Assembly (NCBI GenBank): GCA_009760885.1
Contig: CM019691.1
Span: 33,121,814 to 33,185,813, forward strand
DNA: 64,000 nt
From: Achatina immaculata
Lineage: Eukaryota; Mollusca; Gastropoda; Stylommatophora; Achatinidae
Reading direction: 5' to 3'
Below the pieces are notes generated by a model. It was not told where the DNA came from and did no database searches. It saw only the letters and a program-made list of their open reading frames with translations. Each line of letters begins with the position of its first letter. The stretch's first letter is position 1. The position numbers and the translations under genes were made by a program. Positions 1 to 9,774 of the stretch are shown one piece after another.

Positions 1-127
1 GACACCTTACTGATACACAGTTAATACTATGGCATAAATGTTTTCATGAAAAGTCTGGGCCAGACACATAGAGGAACTAAGATCAGATCTTCATTTGTCT
101 TAACAAATGCTAAAAATGTTAAGACTT

Positions 128-575
128 GAGACAGAATATAAACAGTCAGTTAGTCATTTGCATGTCCATTGCGGAACTTTGTCTCTTTAACAGCACTTCT
201 GTAGGCCTCTCAGTTGTAAGCAAGATGCCCTGCTGCTGATGCATCCATTCACAGATCATCAACGATGTCTTGTAGCCATCTTCGCCTTGATTTCCTCTTT
301 CTTTTTCCCATTATGTACCCTTCCAAGATGGTCTTCTCTAAATTCTCATGACATTCAATATGTCCAATATATTTTAGTTTCCTCTGTTTAATCTTCCTTA
401 CTAGCCAACCTTATTCAATATTAAGTTCTTGTAGTATGGATATATTTGTTATTTTTTTTTAGCCCATGATATTTGAAGGACTCTTCTGTAGCATTTACAT
501 TCAAATGTGTTTCTCAGGTGTTTTGTTAAATGTTAGGTCTCACAGGCATATGTTCACAATATAAACATGAGAATA
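128..575 (-). mobile_element. LINE family C, 3' end fragment
   Basis: Read on the minus strand this is the end of a non-LTR reverse transcriptase ORF plus a short tail. The same sequence recurs at 22290-22728, 25840-26445 and 62690-63105. Better copies encode motifs such as ATYACETWTLNKT and KLKYFGHI, typical of the C-terminal region of RTE/Jockey-like LINE polymerases. The copy is 5'-truncated and its frame is broken. It lies in the NSD intron downstream of the exon at 1662. Confidence 0.7.
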
Positions 576-815
576 TTTTAGAAATAGGAAAAAAAAAACC
601 TTATATTTTAAGACATACAAATACAGAATAAATACAGCCATCTGTTTCCCATAAATTACTTTGCCCTGATAATTGTCTTATTTCTCTAACACAACTGATT
701 CCCACATATTACTGGCCGGAAATCCATTATTCCTAATTCTTTAACTTACTCTGCAACAAAAATGACAGATCTACATGTCATCTTTTTCAAAATTCATATA
801 TATATATATATATAT

Positions 816-1552
816 GTGGTGTGTCTAAATTATTTGGTGATTGGTGTCAGAAAACAAACAAAACAGAAGATACAAACTTCACTAGCCTTCAAAATAATCG
901 CTATCCTTCACAATACATATTTTGCAATGTTCGAAAAGCCTTTGGAAGCTGTCATCAAAGGCCTCTTAAGGAATTGATTGCAGAACCGCTGTCACACCCT
1001 CTTGGATTGCCACCACATCTGAAAAACGTGCACCTTTCACGACACTTTTCAGGTGGGGAAAAAAAAAAAAAAGAAGTCCACAGGTGCCAGATCAGGGGAG
1101 TACGGCGGATGACTGAGAACAGGTACACCACGCTGAGCCAAGAACTGGTGTACACAGATCATGTCTGTGTTTCTGCTTGTTGATGGCTGACCCAAATGTG
1201 GCTCATCCTCAGTTGTTCCCTTCCCGTCGTGAAAGCGTTTGAACCAGTCGTAAACACATTTTCCGTTCACGGCTTCCATCCTGTGCACTTACACCAACAT
1301 TTCATGTATCACCATCGCCATTTTCCCCAATTTGCAGCAGAACTTGATGTTCACCCATTGCTCCATTGCACTGTGACCTTACTCTCACAATGACTACATT
1401 CAACTGCCCACAGTGGGTTTACCCTGTCGGTCACGTGTACTCCACAATAGGTGGTGCTTCTTGATGCGTCTCTGGATAGCTATGTGCATGGCCACACACC
1501 TGGCTCATGTTGCTGTTGAGATATCAGACCATTTGCCACTTTTTAGACACAC

Positions 1553-1556
<4 letters not shown>
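816..1556 (-). mobile_element. Internally deleted mariner-type element
   Basis: The ends are inverted repeats starting about GRGGTGTGTCTAAA at both sides, set in TA-rich sequence as expected for TA target sites. On the minus strand a 79-codon frame joins an N-terminal mariner helix-turn-helix segment (VYDWFKRFHDGKG) to the third catalytic motif (HPPYSPDLAPVDFF). The first two catalytic aspartates are missing. At about 740 bp against a usual 1.3 kb, it is a non-autonomous deletion derivative. Confidence 0.75.

Positions 1557-1583
<27 letters not shown>
1557..1583. repeat. TA dinucleotide microsatellite
   Basis: A TA run lies directly against the mariner terminus. A second TA run at about 796-815 lies at the other end, so the element appears to have inserted in a TA microsatellite. 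Confidence 0.8.
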
Positions 1584-1586
<3 letters not shown>

Positions 1587-1661
1587 TGAAAATAATTTCT
1601 AGCAAAACAAGGACATATCGACAGACTTACACAATTCAATACAAAAAAATTTAAAGCTCAC

Positions 1662-2757
1662 CTTTGATTCTGGTGTACATTTTTGAAAAAGGACACCTGG
1701 AAACCATACAAGGCCAGTAAGGATGACCACTAACTTTGGCCCACAGCAAATCTCCTTCAAACCACTGTGGTGGACACTGAAGGTCATAGTTTGCTGACTG
1801 CATAGCTAGGAGTTTCTCCAGCTGAGACTCTGATGGCACTTCATTCGGCAGTATCAAAACACGCCTTGGAACATGCCCTTTAGGGGCAGTGCAATCCACT
1901 TCCATTTTCTCCAAATCCTTGCCTTCTGCCAGAGTCCTAGTACCACTATTCTGAACCTCAGATGAATGCTGAAGTTCAGATTCAGGTGTCTTCTGTGTGC
2001 TTTCAACAATCCTTAGTCCTGATGTGCTGCTTTCAATACCCATCTTTGATGTTCTTTTCTTCTTTTCTAAAGGACTTTCTTTCTTTTTGTCTGTATTGTC
2101 AGGAAAAGCCTCTAACAAACATTCCTTTGGCTCTCTGGCTAAACTTTCAGAAGCAACCTTGCCAGATATGTCTAAATGAAGTACACTATGTTTATTACTT
2201 GATTTAGAATGCTTCTGACCAGTGCCGCTGTTTGGTATATCACGCTGTGTAGATGCTGTACAAGTGTCAGATGATATACTACTGTTTCTTATGTAATCAT
2301 CAGTCTTTGGGGAAATATCTTTGTTTATCTTATTAACGATATTCATTTTAGACTTTAGTCTTTTCTGCTTTGGCACTAATGGAGGGAAACTACTGTTAGA
2401 AATACCAATGCCTTTCTCATCACTAATGTTTGTGCGTCTCTCATTTGTCTTATTACTTGCAGCTGTGTTGTGTTCATTATTGTGCACTGGTGCTGGCATC
2501 TGCGCACCCTCTTTATTCTCAAAATCTGTCATTTCTGATATTCCATCTGTTAATATTTTTACAACTCTTGAAGTCCCTTCAACATGCAAAACTGCTGCAT
2601 CATCCCTGGGTTTTGATTCAAAATTGAACTTAGCACTTGTCTTGCTCTGAGCAGTGCGGACATTTCTCCCCATGGATGGGATCTGTGGGAGGCGATGGCA
2701 TCCTGCAGCTGGTGGTGAGCCAAGGCTGTTCAGTGGCAGACTCTGACTTGACTCCAT
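1662..2757 (-). CDS. NSD2: NSD-type histone H3K36 methyltransferase, first coding exon (partial)
   Basis: This exon encodes the N-terminal 365 residues of an NSD-family (NSD2/NSD3-like) nuclear protein that methylates histone H3 lysine 36. Residues 1 to about 325 are Ser/Lys/Glu-rich and look disordered, with basic nuclear-signal-like patches such as KKKRTSKMG. From about residue 330 the first PWWP domain starts: [19 protein letters not shown] aligns with the beta-barrel core of vertebrate NSD2. The exon ends after ATC AAA G at a good donor (gtgagc), phase 1, close to the place where the NSD2 PWWP continues. The SET, PHD and second PWWP domains are not in this window and should lie to the left. 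Start ATG 2757 is the first in frame after the acceptor at 2797-2799. NSD2 and NSD3 cannot be separated from this exon; many invertebrates have a single NSD gene. Confidence 0.88.
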
Positions 2758-2796
2758 TGTGGCCCTTTTAACATCAATTATTTATCCTCCCATAAT
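2758..2796 (-). other. 5' UTR part of the NSD exon with its splice acceptor
   Basis: On the minus strand an uninterrupted T tract followed by cag at 2799-2797 makes a strong 3' splice site. The 39 nt from 2796 to the ATG would be 5' UTR, so at least one non-coding first exon must lie further right. A CpG-bearing patch at about 5320-5420, with a minus-strand gtaagc donor near 5321, is a possible place for it but is unproven. Confidence 0.6.
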
Positions 2797-2799
2797 CTG

Positions 2800-3239
2800 A
2801 AAAAAAAGAACACTGTGATAACTAAGAATGACATAGAAAATGAAATCTGACATAAAAGAGGAGAAAATTAGTTTACTGCATACGAAAAAGAAAAGACAAC
2901 CACAAAACAGGCTACATATTAGACTTCCAGAAGGAGAATGAGGATAGGACGGACCTAGAGGTTTATAGAAACAAACCTTCAGACAGAATTTCAAAGTGTA
3001 CGAAAGATGATACTGGAAATCTGATAGATCAAATCAAAAGCAGGTAACCATGCAGCTGCAATTTCTCTGCAGTTTTTGAAAATCTAAATAGATCAGAAGA
3101 AAGAAACTACTGACCTTATACAAATATTAAGGAAATACTTAATCACTTTTTTAAATGAATATTCCCCTGTACTGATTAATATCTGCAATCACTGACTCTA
3201 AAAGTTATTCAAGTTAGAAATATTTTTATTTGATCATCC
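2800..3239. other. AT-rich intron sequence, nothing identified
   Basis: Presumed first intron of the NSD gene. No repeat family or coding signal was recognised here. Confidence 0.5.
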
Positions 3240-3335
3240 CAGATGCATAACCCTTGTGTGTTCATAATCTCCAGACCCCAGAACACATTATGCAAACCAG
3301 CACTCTCTACAAACATCTAAGGACCCAAACTTGAA
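3240..3335 (+). mobile_element. LINE family F fragment
   Basis: A segment with tctccagaccccagaacaca matches the better copy at 48230-48560, where it encodes part of a LINE C-terminal region. This is a short decayed remnant. Confidence 0.4.
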
Positions 3336-3585
3336 TGTAAAATACTGACATTTCCAATTATCCTTACATTAAAAAAAAAAAAAAACCTTAAAAACTGACT
3401 TATAATTCTCATATTTTGGTTTTTTTTCCCAAACAATCAAAATATTCAACTTCATACACCACCAACCCACAATATGAACACAAACTGAATGCTGTGTTGC
3501 TGAAAGAAAAACAAAAGTATCTTAAGATATTTACAAATTATTTCATGCTAACAAATAAATAAATAAAAACCAGGCATCCTTTTCT

Positions 3586-3690
3586 CTTTTAAACTAAATC
3601 AAAGGTTTATAATTAATCTTTTAAACTAAATCAAAGGTTTATAATTAATCTTTTAAACCAAATCAAAGGTTTATAATTAATCTTTTAAAC
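3586..3690. repeat. 32-bp tandem repeat, three copies
   Basis: Three near-identical copies of a unit beginning cttttaaactaaatcaaagg run head to tail; only one base change is obvious (aaact to aaacc). Confidence 0.9.
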
Positions 3691-3959
3691 TTCTGATACA
3701 CCAAGGAGACTTTTAAAAAATTTTAACACTAAATCATGACAAAGTGGGATCATGCATCAAAATGGCATGTACCATAAATGATGAACTTTCATAATCTGAA
3801 TAAAATGAGTTGCAATGAATATATGCCATATGCCCTTCCCGAGAAAAAGATTAAAATAGCAGCATCATTTTTCATCAAAACTGCTGGTGACGATGTGCAC
3901 GTGAGTCGTGACTTGGTTAATGCCTTAGGCACAACCATCACCCAGCTGTAGAAATGGGT

Positions 3960-4110
3960 GTCTGGTTCCACGTGAAGTTAGGTAGGGGTTGGCATGACAC
4001 TGACCACACTGTCCTCTGGCATGTTATAGGTTCAAGGAAAAAATGGACCAAATCCTCAACATGTCTTGACAGCATGACATAGCAGGATGGCATTTTACTG
4101 TGCATTAGTA
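3960..4110 (+). mobile_element. Possible SINE 3' fragment
   Basis: The run ggcatgacactgaccacact, followed by a tract resembling the part after the tRNA-like head of the SINE at 21085-21305. The tRNA-like head is absent. Confidence 0.35.
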
Positions 4111-4213
4111 ATATGTGTCATGGACCACCTTAGTAACTTTGATCAGCGGTGTTAACACCATCATATCTACCTACTGGTGAGATAATTTTTTCATAAGCTT
4201 TTCTTATGTTAAT

Positions 4214-4400
4214 GCTATCACAGTAGTTACCTATAAGGTGTTCTTAATTTACCACTATCACAGTAGAAGTGTTCTTAATTTACCACTATCACAGTAGAAG
4301 TGTTCTTAATTTACCACTATCACAGTAGAAGTGTTCTTAATTTACCACTATCACAGTAGTTACCTATAAGGTGTTCTTAATTTACCACTATCACAGTAGA
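4214..4400. repeat. 31-bp minisatellite
   Basis: Four to five copies of a unit containing ccactatcacagtagaagtg followed by ttcttaattt. Some units have an insertion (ttacctataag). Related degenerate motifs (ttttactgacataacagta) continue to about 5040. Confidence 0.85.
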
Positions 4401-4455
4401 TAGCTATATGTTTTTCTTGTCTTACTATCACAATACTTGACCTATATAATAGTTA

Positions 4456-4524
4456 TTATTTTACTGACCTAATAACAGCAATGAAAATGAACAAGACATT
4501 GCTGTTATTAGGTCAGTAAAATAA
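4456..4524. repeat. Perfect 28-bp inverted repeat with 13-nt loop
   Basis: Arms 4456-4483 and 4497-4524 are exact reverse complements; the second arm leads straight into LINE coding sequence. The first arm resembles the local ttttactgacataacag repeats, so it is probably native sequence copied in inverse at the LINE 5' junction. Confidence 0.85.
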
Positions 4525-4760
4525 GAACTACCCAACGAATTGTAAATGTCTTGAAACTGAACAGACTACGCTGGCTGGGGCACGTAGAAAGAATGGAAGA
4601 GAACAGACAAATGAAAATGATGTATGCACAAGAGATGAGGGAAACAAGACCAAGAGATAGACCAAAACAGAGATGGAAACACAACATAGAGAGGGATGGA
4701 GGCAAACTTTATCTGCAGCAATGAGCCTTAATGGCATGGAAAGCTGAAGAAGAAGAATAA
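4525..4760 (+). mobile_element. 5'-truncated LINE 3' end
   Basis: The plus-strand frame reads RIVNVLKLNRLRWLGHVERM then a basic stretch, the typical C-terminal tail of RTE/Jockey-like LINE polymerases. It ends in a GAA-rich tail (gaagaagaagaataa) as expected for a 3' end. Confidence 0.75.
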
Positions 4761-5319
4761 CACCAATGTATAACTTGCTGTTTTACTGGCATGGCAGTGA
4801 CTACTCAAAAATATTTCATGTTTGACAAGCATTACTAAAGCCATATATAAATTACTTTTGTCTTACTTCCATAACAGTAACTTTTTATTATTGATACAGC
4901 AGCAGTAAAGTACAGGTTATTGTTTTGGTGACATAGCAACGGTACTGTACAAGTTATTGTTTCACTATCGTAACAACAGTAATGCACAAGTTATTGTTTT
5001 ACTGACATAACAGTAACTGTTTTATTGTCATGATGGCAGTTTGCTGAAATCTGATCTCATTTTCATAACATAACATGAGCTTTAGGAAAGTTAATCTTGT
5101 GTTACTAGTATGAGTGTTTACCAACAAAGTATTCTTTGTTTATTGACATAACTCAATGCTATGCTGAGCCCTGAAATATCACACATATAATTACTGCGGT
5201 CGTACAATGCAATCCACTGTTATCATTTCTGATACGCATGGCTTGTGTGGGTAGGACATTTGGAAAAGAAGCTGCAGTATTTGCTTATAATAATTTGTAA
5301 TGTTCTTTGCTTACAAAGC

Positions 5320-5420
5320 GACGTAATGATTTATAATGATAACCAAACCACCGCAACGTCTTTCGCGCTTACATTTCACATCGCTCCCAACTGTTAGGTC
5401 ATTGGACGTGTCACGCAAAA
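5320..5420. promoter_or_regulatory. CpG-bearing patch, possible NSD promoter or first exon
   Basis: Several CpGs cluster here in an otherwise AT-rich region, with a CCAAT-like element (attgg) and a minus-strand gtaagc donor. It could be the NSD transcription start, but no direct signal proves this. Confidence 0.2.
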
Positions 5421-5559
5421 CTAACCGCACACCGAATTTTTAAAAAATGGCATGCTCACTCACTGCACCTTACAATCAGTGTATTCATCTTACAGAATTG
5501 TGGTTGTAATGTGTCAAAGCTTGCTTTAAGATCAACACTTGCAATTATTGTTCAGTATC

Positions 5560-5815
5560 TTAACAGAAGTATGAAACTCGAGAGCGGAGCGCAGGTAGGG
5601 ATAGCGTCTTTCCAAACAGCTCAATACGACAACCATCTTCTTCCGGATGAACGACGGGAACTTGTCGGCGCGAAATGACAGGAAAGTGACCCCAATCTCT
5701 GGTTGAGATAGCAATATGCAATACCAATACAGATCTGTACTCGGTGTGAAAGAAGACATGAGTTAATGTAATAACGCCATGATGTTGTTTGGAGGGAAAA
5801 TTGAAAAACTGTCTA
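5560..5815 (-). CDS. Possible terminal exon of an unidentified minus-strand gene
   Basis: Following a candidate acceptor (tctattag) at 5816, a frame of 84 codons runs to a TAA at 5560. It includes FHTEYRSVLVLHIAIS and PVVHPEEDGCRIELFGKTLS, which look protein-like and not low-complexity. The phase (one base carried in) fits the exon proposed at 5875-6055, but the intervening intron would be only 59 nt and its pyrimidine tract is weak. I do not recognise the family. A decayed gene is equally possible. Confidence 0.25.
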
Positions 5816-5874
5816 CTAATAGACCATAAATGCTCCAATATGTTGTAAACTTCCTTCACAAAATGCCCCAGTAC

Positions 5875-6055
5875 CTGCAGAAATATGCATCTCTTAAAAG
5901 TCTGCCCCTTTCAACTACAATTTCATCTTTTATTTTGAAATTTAGAAGCACATCTGTGTAATTTTCAGCAAGAATACGGTGAATTATTGCTAAAGTTAAA
6001 TCATAAGACACAGCAGTGATATCCAGAACACACTGATAGTAAGATGGATGTAGGA
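5875..6055 (-). CDS. Possible exon of an unidentified minus-strand gene
   Basis: The frame reads HPSYYQCVLDITAVSYDL and, further on, AIIHRILAENYTDVLLNFK and DEIVVERGRLLRDAYFC, amphipathic and helix-like. It starts after an attttcag acceptor and ends at a CAG/gtactg donor in phase 2. The phases join correctly to the candidate exons at 6088-6137 and 5560-5815. A competing frame over 6137-6000 includes VIVDFGYT, which recalls a Tudor-domain core, so the correct frame is uncertain. Confidence 0.35.
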
Positions 6056-6087
6056 CTGAAAATAGTATAGCCAAAATCCACAATCAC

Positions 6088-6137
6088 CTCTTTGTGCGAT
6101 GCAGACACAACAGTTGAAAAGCTCGCCGAAATGTTTT
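6088..6137 (-). CDS. Possible 50-nt exon of an unidentified minus-strand gene
   Basis: A strong acceptor (ttttttctccag) and a gtgatt donor bracket 50 nt that would read KHFGELFNCCVCIAQR. One base carried from the 6332-6405 exon and one passed to the 6055 exon keep the frame open. The downstream intron would be 32 nt, shorter than almost any spliceosomal intron, so either the model is wrong or the locus is unusual or decayed. Confidence 0.28.
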
Positions 6138-6331
6138 CTGGAGAAAAAACATTCAGCACATACACCTTTATCACAGAGTTTCATCTTAAATGCATTTGGA
6201 CTGTGAAACTTTAATTCTGAAAACTAACACACTTAAAAAACACCTACAAAGAATCAGCAGTGGTAATAATCCAAATTGCAGGCACTGTGACAGTTCTTCA
6301 TTCTCTCAGAACCAGCACCAATCTCTCTCAC

Positions 6332-6405
6332 AAATGCAGCAGCTCTTCTCTGGTTTTCATTGTCACTGTAGAGCTTCTCTTGAGGGTCCTGGTCAGTTCC
6401 TCTGC
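6332..6405 (-). CDS. Possible 74-nt exon of an unidentified minus-strand gene
   Basis: Acceptor ttcactcag and donor gtgaga bracket 24 codons reading EELTRTLKRSSTVTMKTREE plus a two-base remainder. The phase-0 start fits the end of the exon at 8741-8869. The read-through frame stops soon after the donor, as expected for a real exon end. Family unknown. Confidence 0.38.
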
Positions 6406-6449
6406 CTGAGTGAATTATGACAGCAAAAAGCAAACTATTGAACATTTCT

Positions 6450-7340
6450 CATGACATGTCGAAGAATGAAGTAAACCATTAAAAAATTTACTTTAAAAAA
6501 TGTCCCATATTTGAAAACAATTTTTCCTCCATTCAAATGCATGTGAATTCTGAAAATGAATTTTTAAAACTAATTTTTATATGAATATATGTTTATCGTT
6601 TAAGGCAATGGTAATTTCTGGTGTGGTCATTCTTATATAATTACCTGATAGTACCAGTTTTTACAACTGGAAAGGTAGAGCATGAAAGTAATAGGTCAAA
6701 CCACAGCATTTACATGAGAAGTTAGTTCACTATGTCTGTGCTACTCTTGAGGCATTTCAAAACTGAACAACTACAGAAGAGAAGCCAGGTTCTTGTGTCC
6801 TCAGCCGCTAAAGCTTTAGCCATTCATTCTCATGAAGATCCTGAGTTCTGAATAATTTGTTGGTTTACATTTTTTTTTATTTCTGTGCGTAAGCTTATAT
6901 ACAGTAATATTATTCAACAGAAAATAGTTTTAGTCATATGATTTATGTAACAAGACCTTCATCTGATAAGCCATATATGAGCTGTTATTTACAGTCCCAG
7001 AATCTGACAAGTTTTTCATAAGTATGGACTTTAAATCAGAAAACATCAGCTGACATTAATATTAAAATCAAGAATCAAATTTGTTATCAGACTGACAAAT
7101 GAATATTAAAAAATAGTTTTTAACAATGCAGGTCATACACCTGACAATTGAAGATTTGTTATGAAGTTAAATGAGTAGATAGACAAGATGGCTAGTCACA
7201 TTAAAGAGTGCCTTTAACTCAATTTATTGAATAAAAATATTATATAGCTGGCTTGCTGTAAGTGAGTTATTCTTAGTGTCCTGGTGAGCAGTTTCCATTA
7301 CCAGTGTTTAGTGATTTGTTGTCAGACTATTATTATCTTG
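6450..7340. other. AT-rich sequence, nothing identified
   Basis: No coding signal or recognised repeat. If the minus-strand gene is real, this is part of its intron. Confidence 0.5.
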
Positions 7341-7350
7341 GAAGAATGTT

Positions 7351-8096
7351 CCTTCTTCTTCTTCATTTGCTTCTACGACCAAGATCGCCCCGTGATCCTA
7401 CTGAATTTACTCATGTGGTTCTCGCGATAGTCTCATTTAGAATGGAGGCTCAAAGCATCGTGGGGCTTGTGCCTATATTCTCGGTGGTCGCAGGAGTGGA
7501 ATTGCGTGACACTGTGGTTTTCATTGCACCAGTTTAATCTAGAGTTGGACTTTCTCACCGGAAAACCTCGACATGTTTTGGATCTCAGTATATCCCCGCT
7601 GGGTGAGAGGTGATTGCCCATCCAGTCCAGCATTGGACTTTCTCACCGGAAAACCTCAGCGTGATTAGGATACGCATATATCCACATCAGGTGAGATGTG
7701 GTTGCCTATCTAGACTGCACTGGTCCAGTGTCTCCAACTTCAGCATTTTATAGTCGTGGCCGCTACCCTTCCTAGATTGTGACCAGGACGGAACTTTTGT
7801 CCAGGAGGACGAATCCTCGCCACTAGCAAGTTTCACCCCTGGGTTAAGCCGGTTTAGGCATATTATCCCAGTATGGGCATGTTTAGGACGTGACCGCCCT
7901 CTAGAGCAGAGGTGCCGTGGTATGAGTAGCTCTCGCTGCGAGACTACTGGACATACCGATTAAACTTCACTTTATCCTTTCCATCACCTTTTCACAGCGG
8001 CGCCGCACGACAACCCTAAATCGCATTTTCTTCATTGGCCGGGAGAAGTTTCACCCCACGCACGGCAGCTGAAGAATCTCGCCAGCAGTGGAATTT
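7351..8096 (-). mobile_element. GC-rich structured retroelement P, copy 1
   Basis: Minus-oriented copy of an element also present at 16085-17400. It has a GAA-rich 3' tail (7351-7365), two to three 80-90 bp modules each containing ttttccggtgagaaagtcca, a conserved middle with ctaaaccggcttaacccagg, and a stem-loop at 7919-7957. No ORF of note. The tail and variable 5' end suggest a non-autonomous or 5'-UTR-derived non-LTR retroelement; I do not recognise the family. Its 5' end abuts 18S rRNA sequence. Confidence 0.6.
7919..7957. other. Conserved stem-loop inside element P
   Basis: Outer stem ggtatg/catacc, inner stems agtag/ctact and tctcg/cgaga around a ctg loop. The second copy at about 16461-16500 keeps the same pairing with changed bases in the inner stem. 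Confidence 0.6.
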
Positions 8097-8134
8097 TTTG
8101 AGACAAGCATATGACTACTGGCAGGATCAACCAG
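8097..8134 (-). rRNA. 18S rRNA 5'-terminal fragment (38 nt)
   Basis: Read on the minus strand this is ctggttgatcctgccagtag followed by tcatatgcttgtctcaaa, the highly conserved first bases of eukaryotic 18S rRNA. It stops at the position where the mature rRNA would continue gattaagcc, and continues instead into element P. It is a fragment and not a functional gene. Confidence 0.9.
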
Positions 8135-8575
8135 ACAGCTTTCTTCACCGAACCTTAGTCGGATATTTGCCGGCAGACCGACGCGGTGCAAGGGAGACAA
8201 AACTCTGCTCAGAGCGGATCCCTTTCGACCCCGACAGCGTTTCATTTCCTTTAAACAGCGGCGGCCGGCTCTCTCTGCTCTAACGAACGAGAAGAAAGCA
8301 CGGCACCGACGACCAACGCACATTACATACTGCAGACCCGATACTCTTTACGAGAGATGGGCCAATTTCGAGACCATCGGTCGACAACACCGTAGTACAC
8401 CACCAACGCGTTAGCACGAACCTGGCTGGCTAGCCGTTTATAGGCTTCGTTCAACGGACAAACCACTCGCTTCTGCATCGAACCACCTTAACTCTCGTCA
8501 TCCAGGAAGGGAGCGAAACCCTTTCTTCCCACGCACTAAACTCGAGAGCGCTTTTTCACCAAAAGAACGAGGAAT
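8135..8575 (-). other. Probable rDNA 5' external transcribed spacer fragment
   Basis: This GC-richer block lies immediately 5' of the 18S start on the same strand, where the 5'ETS lies in an rDNA unit. It contains many CpGs and no coding frame with recognisable content. The right boundary, near 8575 where AT-rich sequence resumes, is estimated. Confidence 0.6.
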
Positions 8576-8740
8576 GTTCCAGTGATAGAGTCATGTGATT
8601 TGTGGTCTCGTAAGAACAAAACTATTACATAATTAGTTTTAAGATTTTAATTACTAAAACTGAGATGTAAATTGACCTCCTCTTTGTCTTTCTTTTTCTT
8701 CGGTATTTAAGTTTTTGATTAGACTAAATCCCGAACTTAC

Positions 8741-8869
8741 ATTTTTCTCCAGATTTTTGCAATAGCTCACAGTTTCTGCCTCAGGTTTAGTTCCTTTAAC
8801 GACTCTGGTAGTGATGATCACCATGCACGTGGCATTCTTGTTGTCTTGTTCTAATGTCTGGATAATACT
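8741..8869 (-). CDS. Probable coding exon of an unidentified minus-strand gene
   Basis: A 129-nt exon, phase 0 to 0, flanked by an acceptor (gttgtgcag) and a near-consensus donor (AAT/gtaagt). It encodes 43 residues including ATCMVIITTRVVKGTKPEAE and ending KNLEKN. Composition is protein-like and not from any repeat seen here. It splices in phase to the candidate exon at 6332-6405; further exons would lie to the right but I could not find them. Family not recognised. Confidence 0.5.
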
Positions 8870-9182
8870 CTGCACAACACTTAAAATGACAAAACCATTA
8901 TAAATGAAAAGTAGATAATAACCAGGCATCTTAATAAATAGACAAGACTAGAAATGATTAGATATAAAACTTATAAAGTGATACATAATTATGGAGAGGT
9001 ACTAGAATAGCTAAACATTAAAACTCTTTTAAATGAAAGTAGGAACAGTTTTTTTTCGATTAAAAAGCATACAATTGTAATATTTTGGTTTACATCTTAA
9101 TCATCAGAGAGTCCCTTCCTTTTCCAAAACAATATTTCCTGGTTTTCCTCTACATGTTTCTGTAACACAGATTTTTTTAAAA

Positions 9183-9500
9183 CAGGGAACACGTCATTGG
9201 CCTATCCCCCAACCTCCATAGTCGCCTCTTACGACATACGTTGAAGGTGGCAGTGGTCCTATTCTTTTCTCCCCAGATCTGGGCCCCGGTAATCACACGT
9301 TTAATTAATATATCTTAATCATACTCAAAACAAAACAAAAAATACAAGACAAATAAACAGAGGAGGAACATAAAACATAAATTCTCTCTCTCTCTCTCTC
9401 TCTGAACCTTAAGTGCCCAGGGCACATGGGGCTTCTGCAAGGGTTTTCCACAAATGCCTGTCCTTCGCCTTTTTTTCTGCTCTTGCCCAGGTGAGCCCTA
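9183..9500 (-). mobile_element. LINE family A, rearranged or truncated end fragments
   Basis: The part 9384-9500 is the reverse complement of the 3' end of the element at 12480-15320, with a CT microsatellite where that element has GA. The part 9183-9300 resembles 5' sequence of the same element (gtggtcctattctt). Internal sequence is missing. Confidence 0.6.
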
Positions 9501-9774
9501 TTTAAAACCAAAGCTGATCCTACTTTGGTTTTAAATAGTTTGAACATTTTGTTATTACAGTTTTACTGCAATGCTTTGTGTATATTTATATATACTCTAA
9601 AAAAACCGCATAGCTTAAATAAGCTTCTTTTTTATATGTTATGACATATATGTTTCCCGGGTATCTCAAACCAAACAAAAATTTATCACCAAGATATCAG
9701 ATCCATGATTTAGCGTGAATTTGCTATTCTCGTGTATAGTCAGAACGCAGTAGCTGCCCTTGCTAATCACGCAT

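Noticed and set aside
1049..1288. A host gene encoded on the minus strand
   Set aside because: Its motifs are mariner transposase ends joined by a deletion within inverted termini.
5570..5600. Plus-strand ATG followed by a gtaggg donor as a first exon
   Set aside because: Only eight codons with no matching downstream exon found; the minus-strand frame is more protein-like.
6060..6150. A GPCR helix-8-like string (KTFRRAFQLLCLHRTKR) on the minus strand
   Set aside because: No NPxxY or membrane helix precedes it in frame, and stops lie just upstream; probably a coincidence of an alternative frame.
8035..8323. Open frames on both strands over the GC-rich block
   Set aside because: The region is element P, the 18S fragment and probable ETS; the frames are open because of base composition.
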